Below, piece by piece: positions 1 through 9,101 of a DNA stretch of 64,000 nucleotides; positions within the stretch are counted from its first letter, which is position 1, and each line of letters begins with the position of its first letter. The notes under the pieces are model-generated. The model was not told the origin of the DNA. It saw only the letters and a list, made by a program, of their open reading frames with translations, and did not search any database. The DNA comes from Lacinutrix venerupis (GTDB taxonomy: Bacteria > Bacteroidota > Bacteroidia > Flavobacteriales > Flavobacteriaceae), in the NCBI RefSeq assembly GCF_003663945.1, contig NZ_RCCH01000001.1:124001-188000 (forward strand), read 5' to 3'. The position numbers and the translations under genes were made by a program.

Positions 1-1
1 G

Positions 2-328
2 GTATATTATATTGGTACCGGTTTTTTTTTAGGAATTATTACACTTATGGACGAAGGTATGGAGCTAGCATTGGGTTTTCATGCAGCAAATAATTTATTT
101 GGAGCATTATTAGTTTCGGCAGATTGGACAGTATTACAAACACATTCTATACTTAAAGATGTATCAGATCCAGGAATTGGATTTTATGATATTGTTTTAC
201 CAGTATTTATAATTTTTCCAATCTTCATTCTAATTTTTGCTAAAGTTTATAAATGGAAAAACTGGAACCAAAAACTATTTGGTAAAATAGAAGAACCTGT
301 TAAAGAAAACTATAAAATTTTAGACTAA
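2..328 (+). CDS. CPBP-family intramembrane metalloprotease, C-terminal part
   Basis: The reading frame is open from base 2, so the gene begins upstream of the window and only its last 108 residues are present. They hold a stretch reading GFHAANNLFGA, which matches the conserved third motif (H-x3-N) of CPBP (CAAX protease and bacteriocin-processing) membrane proteases. A hydrophobic helix follows (IVLPVFIIFPIFILIF), then a short basic tail. Family members cleave substrates within the membrane; the substrate here is unknown. The stop is one base before the TTG start of the menE-like gene, so the two are probably co-transcribed. Family call good, substrate unassigned. Confidence 0.8.
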   Translation, partial: VYYIGTGFFLGIITLMDEGMELALGFHAANNLFGALLVSADWTVLQTHSILKDVSDPGIGFYDIVLPVFIIFPIFILIFAKVYKWKNWNQKLFGKIEEPVKENYKILD

Positions 329-329
329 A

Positions 330-1415
330 TTGATTCCACACTATAGTAAAATACATAGTAATTTTAAGTTCAATGGGAAAAAATATACTTCTAATGAGCT
401 TAAAGAACTTAGTGAAACCTTAATAAATTCGGATAAAGAATTTAAAAATCATATAGGAAATTTTTTAAAAGATTGGCTTAACGATAAGGAGAGTATAAAT
501 TTAAAAACTTCAGGATCTACAGGTAAACCTAAAACAATCACTTTTAGCAAACAAAGAATGGTTAATTCTGCTTTTGCAACAAAATCTTTTTTTAAATTAC
601 AACCAGGAGACAAAGCTTTATTATGCTTACCAGCACATTATATTGCAGGTAAAATGATGTTAGTTCGTGCAATGCTCACTGGTTTAGAGTTAGATTGTAT
701 AGAACCTAAAATAAAATTAAAAATAAATCAATCTAAAACATACCATTTTTCTGCTATGGTACCTTTACAGTTAAAAGCAAATTTAGATATTGTTTCCAAT
801 ATAAAAACACTAATAATTGGTGGAGCAAAGGTTTCAGAAAATTTAATATTTAAAATACAAGATTTAAAAACTACAATATTCGAAACTTATGGTATGACTG
901 AGACTGTTTCGCATATTGCAGTTAAGCAACTTAACAATTTCTTGCCTAATATTTCTCAAAGTAAAGCATTTAAAGCATTACCATCTATTACACTAACTAC
1001 TACTAATAATAATTGCTTAATAATTAACGCACCACTTTTATCAGACTCTGAAATTATAACAAACGATGTTGTTAAATTACATTCTAACAAAACTTTTGAG
1101 TGGTTAGGTAGAGCAGATAATATTATAAATTCTGGTGGAGTTAAAGTGTTTCCTGAGCAGGTAGAAAACAAGCTAAGTAATAAAATTAACAGACGCTTTT
1201 TTATAGCTTCAGAAAAAGACGATATTTTAGGAGAACGTGTAATTATTGTTGTTGAAGGAGAAGAGATTGTTTTTAAAGATACTATGTTTAACGATTTAGA
1301 AAATTATTCTAAACCCAAAAAAATCTATTTTATAAATAAGTTTTTAGAAACTTCTTCAGGTAAAATTCAACGTAAAAAAACATTACAGTTATTAAAAAGT
1401 AGCTTCAAATTGTAA
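330..1415 (+). CDS. menE: o-succinylbenzoate-CoA ligase (AMP-binding enzyme)
   Basis: An adenylate-forming enzyme of 361 residues, short for the superfamily but typical of Bacteroidota MenE, which activates o-succinylbenzoate with CoA in menaquinone synthesis. The phosphate-binding motif TSGSTGKPK lies at about residues 61-69, the ETYGMTE motif near 190, the hinge region GRADNIINSGGVKVFP near 260, and the C-terminal catalytic-lysine region SSGKIQRK close to the end. The start is TTG at 330, one base after the upstream stop; no ATG gives a full N-terminus. The neighbours are not menaquinone genes, so the exact acid substrate rests on similarity to flavobacterial MenE proteins. Confidence 0.8.
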   Translation: MIPHYSKIHSNFKFNGKKYTSNELKELSETLINSDKEFKNHIGNFLKDWLNDKESINLKTSGSTGKPKTITFSKQRMVNSAFATKSFFKLQPGDKALLCLPAHYIAGKMMLVRAMLTGLELDCIEPKIKLKINQSKTYHFSAMVPLQLKANLDIVSNIKTLIIGGAKVSENLIFKIQDLKTTIFETYGMTETVSHIAVKQLNNFLPNISQSKAFKALPSITLTTTNNNCLIINAPLLSDSEIITNDVVKLHSNKTFEWLGRADNIINSGGVKVFPEQVENKLSNKINRRFFIASEKDDILGERVIIVVEGEEIVFKDTMFNDLENYSKPKKIYFINKFLETSSGKIQRKKTLQLLKSSFKL

Positions 1416-1458
1416 CAATCTAATTAAAGGTTGGACTAATGTATAAAAATTAATAATT

Positions 1459-3219
1459 ATGAATTTTATAAAACGTGTATTCTCTACAGTAATTGGAATA
1501 TTTGTATTTCTATTTATCTGTTTTGGTTTTCTAATAATTATAGGAATGCTTTTTGGCTCATCTTCAAAAGAGGCTGTGGTTGTTAAAGACAATTCTATTT
1601 TAGAGCTTAAACTCGATTTTCCAATAAAAGATTATGCAGCAAAAACAACTTTTAAAGAATATCCATTTTTAGATACAGACGAAAAAAATGGCCTTTTCGA
1701 TTTAATTTATGCCATAGATTATGCCGCTACAGATGCTAAAATTAAAGGAATCTCTATAGATAATAATTTTATTATGGCAGGTGTTTCGCAAACAAAAGCA
1801 TTAAGAGATGCTCTTGTAAGATTTAAAGAATCGGGAAAATTTATAATGTCTTATGGAGATATTTATTCTCAAAAAGATTACTATTTAAATTCTGTAGCAG
1901 ATACGTTATTTTTAAATCCTGTTGGTTTAATTGAGTTTAAAGGATTATCTACAGAGCGTTTATATTTTAAAGATTTTCAAGAAAAATCTGGAATAAAAAT
2001 GGAAGTTGTAAGATTAGGCAAATATAAAAGTGCTGTCGAGCCGTATCTTGAAAATGAAATGAGCGACAATAATCGCGAACAAATAAGCGCCTATTTAAAT
2101 GGTATCTGGACCGAAATAAAAAAAGATATCTCAATTAGCAGAAATATTTCTACAGAAACCCTAAACACTATCGCAGAAAATTTAGAGTCAAGAACACCAG
2201 AACTAGCCTTAAAATCTGGGTTAATAGATAAAATTGCATATCACGACGAATATTTAAACAGCATTAAAAATAATATAGGAATAAATAATAATGATGAGTT
2301 AAATACTGTAGAAATTGAAGATTATGCTAGTTATGCAGCCAATAAAAAACCATATTCAATAAAAAATAAAATAGCAGTAATTTATACTGAAGGTCAAATT
2401 TTTTATGGAGAAGGAGACGAAACTTATGTGGGACAAGGTGCTGTAAATAAAGCGTTAGAAGAAGCACGAAATAACGATAAAATTAAAGCTATTGTTTTAA
2501 GAGTAAACTCTCCTGGCGGAAGTGCTTTAGCCAGCGAACTTATATGGAGAGAGGTAGACTTAACAAAAAAAGTAAAACCAGTTATAGTTTCTATGGGAGA
2601 TGTTGCTGCTTCTGGAGGTTACTATATAGCGTGTAATGCAAATAAAATATTTGCAGAACCTACAACAATAACTGGGAGTATAGGTGTATTTGGCACCTTG
2701 CCAAATGTTAAAGGCTTAGCAGATAAATGGGGAATTAATGCAGAGCAAGTAGTTACAAATAAAAACGCAGTTACTTACAGCTTTTTCGAACCAATGGACG
2801 ATGGACAACGTGCTTTTATTAAAGAGAGTATAAGTTCTGTTTACGATTTGTTTACAAATAGAGTAGCACAAGGTCGTGGCATGAGTCAAGAAGCCGTACA
2901 TAATATTGCTCAAGGTCGTGTTTGGACAGGAGTAGATGCAGTTACTAATGGTTTGGTTGACGAATTAGGAGGTTTAGACGAAGCTATAAAATATGCTGCA
3001 AAGCTTGTTGAAATAGAAGATTACATGACCACCGAATATCCGATATTTGAAAAAGATTTAGACAAAATGCTACAAGGTTTTGGCTTAATACAATCTAAAG
3101 AAGATTTAATAAAAGAAGAATTAGGTGACGAAAATTATAAAATTCTCCAAGAAGTAAAAGCAATGACTAAGCAAAAAGGAGTACAGCTTATGTTTCCATT
3201 TGCTACAGAAATTAAATAG
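1459..3219 (+). CDS. sppA: signal peptide peptidase SppA, 67K type
   Basis: A membrane-anchored serine protease of 586 residues that degrades cleaved signal peptides. One N-terminal membrane helix (about residues 8-33) is followed by two tandem S49 protease domains, as in the long E. coli-type SppA. The catalytic pair is visible: the lysine in LGKYKSAVEPY (K190) from the first domain and the serine in DVAASGGYY (S385) in the second. The SPGGSA oxyanion-type stretch lies at about residue 354. The gene stands alone and ends in a strong hairpin terminator at 3243-3274. Confidence 0.95.
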   Translation: MNFIKRVFSTVIGIFVFLFICFGFLIIIGMLFGSSSKEAVVVKDNSILELKLDFPIKDYAAKTTFKEYPFLDTDEKNGLFDLIYAIDYAATDAKIKGISIDNNFIMAGVSQTKALRDALVRFKESGKFIMSYGDIYSQKDYYLNSVADTLFLNPVGLIEFKGLSTERLYFKDFQEKSGIKMEVVRLGKYKSAVEPYLENEMSDNNREQISAYLNGIWTEIKKDISISRNISTETLNTIAENLESRTPELALKSGLIDKIAYHDEYLNSIKNNIGINNNDELNTVEIEDYASYAANKKPYSIKNKIAVIYTEGQIFYGEGDETYVGQGAVNKALEEARNNDKIKAIVLRVNSPGGSALASELIWREVDLTKKVKPVIVSMGDVAASGGYYIACNANKIFAEPTTITGSIGVFGTLPNVKGLADKWGINAEQVVTNKNAVTYSFFEPMDDGQRAFIKESISSVYDLFTNRVAQGRGMSQEAVHNIAQGRVWTGVDAVTNGLVDELGGLDEAIKYAAKLVEIEDYMTTEYPIFEKDLDKMLQGFGLIQSKEDLIKEELGDENYKILQEVKAMTKQKGVQLMFPFATEIK

Positions 3220-3242
3220 AATTATTATATAATTTATTACAT

Positions 3243-3274
3243 AAAAAGGCTGGGTGTTTTTCTCAGCCTTTTTT
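3243..3274 (+). terminator. rho-independent terminator after sppA
   Basis: A perfect 10-bp stem (AAAAAGGCTG paired with CAGCCTTTTT) with an 11-base loop, running into a T tract, 24 bases after the sppA stop. Confidence 0.9.
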
Positions 3275-3374
3275 GTTTTTAGAGTTCACTCACTCAAAAG
3301 CACTGTTTACTCATTCTACATTTTATAACATAGATTTTGGTTATAGTTTTATACTAAACTTAAAAACCAAAATT

Positions 3375-5549
3375 ATGAAAAATCTATTACTCTTATTATT
3401 TGTAGCCTTTACTTCAATACAAATACAAGCTCAACAAAAAAATATTACAGGAACAATTATAGATAGAGATAGTTTGCCATTACCTAGTGTTAATATTTTA
3501 GTTAAAGAAACAACTAATAGCACAATAACAGATTTTAATGGTAATTATACAATTAGTGCTCAAGTTGGAGATATTATAGTATATAGTTATGTAGGTAATA
3601 CAGTAGAAAAAACCGTTGGAGCAGAAAGTGTAATTAGCTTTACAATGCCAGAAAATGCTAAAGAAGAAGTTGTAGTGACCTTATTAGGCGTAAAGAAGAA
3701 ACCTAATTTTAAAAAACTATCTACTAGAAGAAAAAATATAGGTAATACAAACACTAATGTTCGTACTATAAAATTTTCTAAACCAAGTAATCCTAACGTT
3801 GTACAGTCTTTATCTGGAAAAGTTTCAGGATTAAGTATTAATACCACTAATAATGGAATCAATCAATCAACGCGTATTGTTTTAAGAGGCAATAGATCTG
3901 TTACCGGAACAAACGAAGCCTTAATTGTTGTAGATGGAAAAATTACAACAGCAAAAGAACTGGCTAATATAAATCCCAAAAAAATAAAATCAACAAATGT
4001 TATTAAAGGAGCTGGAGGCAGCGCTTTATATGGGTCTCAAGGCTCAAATGGTGTTATTATAGTACAAACTAAAAAAGGAAACTACAAGCTTTCTAAAGAA
4101 GTAAAAGCAGCTATTGCAAACAAACCAAAACCTAAGTTAATAACTCCAGAAAAAGCTAAAGATGAATATGTGGAGATTGTAGAGAATAGTTTTCAAACAG
4201 TAAAAACCTCTCCGTTATCAACTTTTTCTATAGATGTAGATAAAGCGTCGTATAGTAATGTTAGACGTATGATTAATAATGGGCAAAAAGTATATCCAGA
4301 TGCTGTTAAAATTGAAGAAATGGTTAATTATTTCGATTATAATTATCCTCAACCTAAAGATAATCATCCTTTTTCAATAAACACAGAACTAATTATCACA
4401 CCATGGAATACACAAACAAAATTAGTTAAAATAGGCTTGCAAGGTAAAACATATAATAATGAAGAACTTCCTCCATCTAACCTTACTTTTTTAATAGATG
4501 TTTCAGGCTCTATGAGTGCTCAAAATAAATTACCATTATTAAAATCTGCTTTTAAGTTATTGGTAAATCAACTTAGAGCAAAAGACAAAGTTTCTATAGT
4601 AGTGTATGCTGGAGCTGCAGGAGTTGTTTTAGAACCAACATCTGGAGACAATAAAAAGAAGATTTTAAAAGCTCTAAATAACTTGCAATCTGGAGGTTCT
4701 ACTGCCGGTGGAAAAGGTATTAATCTTGCTTATAAATTAGCAGAGCAACATTTTAAAAAGAATGGTAATAATCGTGTAATACTTGCAACTGATGGCGATT
4801 TTAATGTTGGAGAATCTAGCGATAAAAGCATGAAAAAACTTATAGAAGAAAAACGCAAATCTGGAGTGTTTTTATCTGTTTTAGGTTTTGGATATGGTAA
4901 TTATCAAGATTCTAAATTAGAAATTTTAGCAGATCAAGGTAACGGAAATCATGCATATATAGACACCATGCAAGAGGCTCAAAAAGTATTTGGAAAAGAA
5001 TTTGGAGGCACACTATATACTATTGCAAAAGATGTTAAAATTCAAGTGGAATTTAATCCTAATATAGTACAAGCGTATAGATTAATAGGTTACGAAAATA
5101 GATTGCTAGAAGATGAAGATTTTATAGATGATACAAAAGATGCCGGAGAACTAGGTAGTGGTCATACAGTTACAGCATTATATGAAGTAATTCCTGTAGG
5201 AGTACAAAACGAATTTTTAAAAAATGTTTCAGATTTAAAATATACAAATACAGAAACTAATAATGATTTTTCAGATGAATTGCTAACTGTTAAGTTTAGG
5301 TATAAAAAGCCAGAAGGTAAAAAGAGTATAGAAATGGTGCATATTCAAAAAGATGAAATAAACGAACCATCTAAAGATTTAAAATTTGCATCTGCAGTTG
5401 CATTATTTGGCATGCAATTAAGAGCTTCCAGTTATTATAATAATACAAATAGTAAAGATGTTATTGCATTAGCAAAAAGTGGAAGAGGAGAAGACGAATA
5501 TGGTTATAGAGCAGAGTTTATTAGGTTGGTAAAAACATTAAATAAATAA
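3375..5549 (+). CDS. vWA (YfbK-like) protein fused to CarboxypepD-reg-like and TonB plug domains
   Basis: A secreted protein of 724 residues. I start it at ATG 3375 because a signal peptide follows directly (MKNLLLLLFVAFTSIQIQAQ); a longer in-frame start at 3273 would overlap the sppA terminator. Order: signal peptide; carboxypeptidase-D-like beta-sandwich (GTIIDRDSLPLPSVNILVK); a SusC/TonB plug-like segment (IVLRGNRSVTG, GSALYGSQGSNGVIIV); then a YfbK-type region with a vWA domain carrying the MIDAS motif DVSGSMS and a YfbK C-terminal domain. There is no beta-barrel, so it is not a receptor. YfbK-like proteins have no well-established function. The gene converges on the carboxylase gene across a shared terminator. 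Confidence 0.85.
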   Translation: MKNLLLLLFVAFTSIQIQAQQKNITGTIIDRDSLPLPSVNILVKETTNSTITDFNGNYTISAQVGDIIVYSYVGNTVEKTVGAESVISFTMPENAKEEVVVTLLGVKKKPNFKKLSTRRKNIGNTNTNVRTIKFSKPSNPNVVQSLSGKVSGLSINTTNNGINQSTRIVLRGNRSVTGTNEALIVVDGKITTAKELANINPKKIKSTNVIKGAGGSALYGSQGSNGVIIVQTKKGNYKLSKEVKAAIANKPKPKLITPEKAKDEYVEIVENSFQTVKTSPLSTFSIDVDKASYSNVRRMINNGQKVYPDAVKIEEMVNYFDYNYPQPKDNHPFSINTELIITPWNTQTKLVKIGLQGKTYNNEELPPSNLTFLIDVSGSMSAQNKLPLLKSAFKLLVNQLRAKDKVSIVVYAGAAGVVLEPTSGDNKKKILKALNNLQSGGSTAGGKGINLAYKLAEQHFKKNGNNRVILATDGDFNVGESSDKSMKKLIEEKRKSGVFLSVLGFGYGNYQDSKLEILADQGNGNHAYIDTMQEAQKVFGKEFGGTLYTIAKDVKIQVEFNPNIVQAYRLIGYENRLLEDEDFIDDTKDAGELGSGHTVTALYEVIPVGVQNEFLKNVSDLKYTNTETNNDFSDELLTVKFRYKKPEGKKSIEMVHIQKDEINEPSKDLKFASAVALFGMQLRASSYYNNTNSKDVIALAKSGRGEDEYGYRAEFIRLVKTLNK

Positions 5550-5567
5550 TTGTAAAAGGTTTTAAAT

Positions 5568-5599
5568 AAAAAAAGGAACGTAATTACGTTCCTTTTTTT
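5568..5599. terminator. bidirectional terminator
   Basis: A perfect 32-bp palindrome with A7 on the left and T7 on the right, core AACGTAATTACGTT. It sits between the convergent gene ends at 5549 (+) and 5617 (-) and can serve both. Confidence 0.9.
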
Positions 5600-5616
5600 A
5601 TTATTTATAATATTAA

Positions 5617-7245
5617 TTATACTTGTAAAACACCCATATTAAAAGGTTTTTCTATTGGTGCGTGGTTTGCAGCTTCAATTCCCATAGAAATCCAAGTTCT
5701 TGTATCTAAAGGATCTATTATTGCATCTGTCCATAAACGAGAAGCAGCATAATATGGTGATACTTGATTGTCGTATCTATCTTTTATTTTAGAAAATAAT
5801 TTTTCTTCCTTTTCAGGAGTAATTTTTTCACCTTTTTTTAATAATGAAGCTTTCTCTATTTGAAGTAAAACTTTAGCAGCAGAATTTCCACTCATTACAG
5901 CTAACTCTGCACTAGGCCAAGCAACAATTAATCTTGGGTCGTAAGCTTTACCACACATAGCATAATTTCCTGCACCATAACTGTTACCAATAACTACAGT
6001 AAATTTTGGCACTACAGAGTTACTTACTGCATTTACCATTTTAGCACCATCTTTTATAATACCTCCATGCTCACTCTTACTACCAACCATAAAGCCAGTA
6101 ACATCTTGTAAAAATACTAAAGGAATTTTCTTTTGGTTACAATTGGCAATAAAACGTGTAGCTTTATCTGCGCTGTCATTATAAATAACACCACCAAATT
6201 GCATTTCTCCTTTTTTAGTTTTTACTAATTTTCTTTGATTTGCAACAATACCAACAGCCCAGCCATCTATTCTCGCATAGGCAGTAATAATGGTTTGTCC
6301 GTAGCCTTTTTTATACTCATCGTACTCTCCATTATCTACCAATCTTGAAATTATGTCTAGCATATCATATTGGTCTGCCCGAGATTTAGGTAGAATACCA
6401 TAAATATCTTCAGGATTATCCTTAGGTTTTTTTGCATCTACACGATTAAATCCAGCTTTGTCATAATCTCCAATTTTATCAACCAATCGTTTTATGGTAT
6501 CTAAAGCGTCTTTATCATCTTTTGCCTTATAATCTGTAACACCAGAAATTTCACAATGTGTTGTTGCGCCACCAAGTGTTTCGTTATCTATACTTTCTCC
6601 AATTGCAGCTTTAACAAGGTAACTTCCTGCTAGAAAAATACTACCAGTTTTATCTACAATTAAAGCTTCGTCACTCATAATTGGTAAATATGCTCCACCA
6701 GCTACACAACTTCCCATAACAGCTGCAATTTGAGTAATTCCCATACTACTCATTATAGCATTATTTCTAAAAATACGACCAAAATGTTCTTTATCTGGGA
6801 AAATTTCATCTTGCAATGGTAAATACACTCCAGCACTATCTACTAAATAAATAATTGGCAATTTATTCTCTATAGCAATTTCTTGTGCACGTAAGTTCTT
6901 TTTTCCTGTAATAGGAAACCAAGCGCCAGCTTTAACTGTAGCGTCATTTGCTACAACAATACACTGTTTGCCACTTACGTAGCCCATTTTTACAACAACA
7001 CCACCAGACGGACATCCGCCATGCTCTTCGTACATGCCATCTCCAACAAAAGCACCTATTTCAATACTTTTTCTATTTTTATCTAAAAGATAATCAATAC
7101 GTTCTCTGGCAGTTAACTTTCCTTTTTCATGGTGTTTATCTATACGTTTTTGTCCGCCACCAAGTTTAACTTGAGCAAACTTACTGCGTAAATTAGATAA
7201 TAAAAGTTTGTTATAATCTTCGTTTTTGTTGAAGTTGATATCCAT
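5617..7245 (-). CDS. acyl-CoA carboxylase, beta (carboxyltransferase) subunit
   Basis: The biotin-dependent carboxyltransferase half of a methylcrotonyl- or propionyl-CoA carboxylase, 542 residues. The start is ATG at 7245 (MDINFNKNEDYNK); a start at 7272 would add nine residues that do not look like the family. The N-terminal family signature GKLTARERIDYLLD is present, followed by the crotonase-like halves with GGCPSGGVVVKMGYVSGKQ, SVVAGGAYLP-type and GNSYGAGNYAMCGKAYDPR stretches that form the CoA and biotin sites. Length and sequence style match the methylcrotonyl-CoA carboxylase beta group, but the alpha (biotin) subunit is not in the window, so I leave the acyl substrate open. Confidence 0.85.
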   Translation of the reverse strand: MDINFNKNEDYNKLLLSNLRSKFAQVKLGGGQKRIDKHHEKGKLTARERIDYLLDKNRKSIEIGAFVGDGMYEEHGGCPSGGVVVKMGYVSGKQCIVVANDATVKAGAWFPITGKKNLRAQEIAIENKLPIIYLVDSAGVYLPLQDEIFPDKEHFGRIFRNNAIMSSMGITQIAAVMGSCVAGGAYLPIMSDEALIVDKTGSIFLAGSYLVKAAIGESIDNETLGGATTHCEISGVTDYKAKDDKDALDTIKRLVDKIGDYDKAGFNRVDAKKPKDNPEDIYGILPKSRADQYDMLDIISRLVDNGEYDEYKKGYGQTIITAYARIDGWAVGIVANQRKLVKTKKGEMQFGGVIYNDSADKATRFIANCNQKKIPLVFLQDVTGFMVGSKSEHGGIIKDGAKMVNAVSNSVVPKFTVVIGNSYGAGNYAMCGKAYDPRLIVAWPSAELAVMSGNSAAKVLLQIEKASLLKKGEKITPEKEEKLFSKIKDRYDNQVSPYYAASRLWTDAIIDPLDTRTWISMGIEAANHAPIEKPFNMGVLQV

Positions 7246-7325
7246 TAAAATAATTTTTAAGCTAAAATACAAAGTTTAATTTCAATTTAGAAAAGATAAA
7301 TTAGTTAATCATTTATTAAATTCCT

Positions 7326-7345
7326 ATGAAATATATTCCATGGAA
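7326..7345. promoter_or_regulatory. palindromic operator-like site for the MarR-type regulator
   Basis: Two overlapping palindromes precede the reductase-MarR-pirin genes. ATGAAATATATTCCAT (7326-7341) has a single mismatched base pair, and TTCCATGGAA (7336-7345) is perfect. They end 12 bases before the -7 element at 7357-7364, so a protein bound here would cover the promoter. MarR proteins bind 16-20-bp palindromes and usually control their own operon; the pairing with this MarR gene is inference. Confidence 0.5.
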
Positions 7346-7356
7346 ACTATTTTTTT

Positions 7357-7364
7357 TATATTTG
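7357..7364 (+). promoter_or_regulatory. Bacteroidota -7 promoter element of the redox operon
   Basis: TATATTTG matches the TAnnTTTG consensus exactly and lies 20 bases before the reductase ATG. No clear -33 TTG is present at the right spacing, where the palindromic site lies instead. Confidence 0.5.
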
Positions 7365-7384
7365 ATTTAAAATAAACATTTATT

Positions 7385-7915
7385 ATGAAAAATATTTTAG
7401 TTTTTGCAGGAAGTAACAGTAAGGCATCAATTAACAAGCAATTAGCAGTTTTTGCAGCGTCTTTAATTAAAGATGTTAAATTAAATATAGTAGATCTTAA
7501 CGATTTTAATTTGCCATTATATGGTGTTGATTTAGAAAATGAAAAAGGTATCCCAAAAGAAGTAAATCTATTTTTAGAACATATTAAAGCTTCAGATGGT
7601 ATTATTATTTCTTTAGCCGAGCATAATGGAGCTTACTCTTCTGCATTTAAAAATCTTTTTGATTGGTTATCTCGAGCTGAGCAAAAAAACTGGTATAATA
7701 AGCCTATGTTATTAATGGCTACTTCACCAGGAGCAAGAGGTGGACAATCTGTATTAGAAATGGCTAAGGATAGATTTCCAAGACACGATGCAAATATTGT
7801 TGCTACTTTTTCATTGCCTTCATTTTTTAATAATTTTTCAGATAAAGGTATTCAAGATAATGCTTTAAATGAAGCGCTAAATCAAGCTGTTGAAACATTT
7901 AAAAATAATATATAA
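7385..7915 (+). CDS. NADPH-dependent FMN reductase / NAD(P)H-dependent oxidoreductase
   Basis: A flavodoxin-like FMN reductase of 176 residues. It shows the phosphate-loop start FAGSNSKASINKQLA (residues 6-20), the PLYGVDLENEKGIP loop, and the EHNGAYSSAFKNLFDWLSR stretch characteristic of the azoreductase/chromate-reductase group. It probably reduces quinones, azo compounds or free flavin in the cytoplasm. It is the first gene of a three-gene run with a MarR regulator (starting at the base after this stop) and a pirin, a combination often seen in quinone or electrophile stress responses. Substrate not determined. Confidence 0.85.
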   Translation: MKNILVFAGSNSKASINKQLAVFAASLIKDVKLNIVDLNDFNLPLYGVDLENEKGIPKEVNLFLEHIKASDGIIISLAEHNGAYSSAFKNLFDWLSRAEQKNWYNKPMLLMATSPGARGGQSVLEMAKDRFPRHDANIVATFSLPSFFNNFSDKGIQDNALNEALNQAVETFKNNI

Positions 7916-8353
7916 ATGGGAGACCTTTCAAAAGATATAAAATCTAATTTTCCATCAAACGATTTAAAAGCTTACATAAATATATTATTTACCGCAAATT
8001 GGATTTATAGTAAAGAGTTAGAAATTTTAAAACCATTTAATATTTCGCCACAACAATACAATATTCTAAGAATATTACGTGGAGCAAAAACGGAGTTAAC
8101 AGTACAAACTGTAAAAAACAGAATGATACAACGTGCTCCAAATATTACAAGATTAATGGATAAATTATGTGCTAAAAAGCTTATAAATAGAATTCCTAGT
8201 AAAGTAGATAGAAGAATAGTAAATATTATTATAACAGAAGATGGTTTAAATTTATTATCTAAAATAGACGATAAATGGGAACCAAAATTTTTAAAAAATT
8301 TAAACGACGAAGAAGCAGAGCAACTTAGTTATTTATTAGATAAAATAAGGTAA
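7916..8353 (+). CDS. MarR-family transcriptional regulator
   Basis: A winged-helix regulator of 145 residues. The DNA-recognition part (LTVQTVKNRMIQRAPNITRL, about residues 61-80) is followed by the wing motif KVDRRIVNIIITEDG (about 101-115), which is diagnostic of MarR. ATG 7916 directly follows the reductase stop with no gap, so translation is probably coupled. It likely controls the reductase-pirin operon through the palindromes at 7326-7345. No conserved redox-sensing N-terminal cysteine is visible; the only cysteine is in DKLCAKK, on the helix after the recognition segment. Confidence 0.9.
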   Translation: MGDLSKDIKSNFPSNDLKAYINILFTANWIYSKELEILKPFNISPQQYNILRILRGAKTELTVQTVKNRMIQRAPNITRLMDKLCAKKLINRIPSKVDRRIVNIIITEDGLNLLSKIDDKWEPKFLKNLNDEEAEQLSYLLDKIR

Positions 8354-8371
8354 TTATATAAACATTGAAAT

Positions 8372-9094
8372 ATGAAATTAGTATTACACAAAGCAGATTC
8401 AAGAGGTTTTGCAAACCATGGTTGGTTACAAGCAAATTACTCTTTTAGTTTTGCTAATTATTACAACGAAAACAAAATGCATTTTGGTGCACTAAGAGTT
8501 TTAAACGATGATGTTATAGCTCCTAAAATGGGATTTGGTATGCATCCACATAACAATATGGAAATTATATCTATTCCACTAAAAGGGATTCTTAAGCATA
8601 AAGATAATATGCATAAGCAATGGCAAGAAGTTAAAACAGGAGAGGTACAAATAATGTCTGCAGGAATAGGAGTAGAGCATTCTGAAATTAATGGCTCTGT
8701 AGATGAGCATTTAAATTTATTTCAAATATGGATTATACCGAATAAAGAAAATGTAACACCAAGATACGATCAAAAACTCTTTAACGAAAACGAAAGAAAA
8801 AATAAATTACAAACCTTAGTATCTTCTATAGATGAAGACAAAAGTGGAAGTCTAAAAATACATCAAGATGCTAGAATATCTCGAATAAACCTTAACGAGA
8901 AAAATAGTTTCACTTACACTATAAAAAGTAAAAACCATGGTGTTTATGTAATGAATATTTATGGAGAGTTTATATTAGATTCTAAAACTCTTAAAACTAG
9001 AGATGCTATTGAAGTTTCAGAAACAAATAGTTTTGAAATAACAGCAAAAGCAACATCCGAAATTCTTTTTATTGAGGTTCCACTAAATTTTTAA
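8372..9094 (+). CDS. pirin family protein
   Basis: A bicupin of 240 residues. The metal-binding histidines of the N-terminal cupin are visible in GMHPHNNMEIIS (about residues 51-62), with a further HSE in GVEHSEIN near 107. Bacterial pirins of this YhaK/YhhW type include quercetin 2,3-dioxygenases, and their physiological role is often tied to redox stress. The gene lies 18 bases after the MarR gene, so it forms an operon with the regulator and reductase. It ends 7 bases before the convergent MFS gene, with no clear terminator hairpin between them. Confidence 0.88.
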   Translation: MKLVLHKADSRGFANHGWLQANYSFSFANYYNENKMHFGALRVLNDDVIAPKMGFGMHPHNNMEIISIPLKGILKHKDNMHKQWQEVKTGEVQIMSAGIGVEHSEINGSVDEHLNLFQIWIIPNKENVTPRYDQKLFNENERKNKLQTLVSSIDEDKSGSLKIHQDARISRINLNEKNSFTYTIKSKNHGVYVMNIYGEFILDSKTLKTRDAIEVSETNSFEITAKATSEILFIEVPLNF

Positions 9095-9101
9095 ACTAAA
9101 A

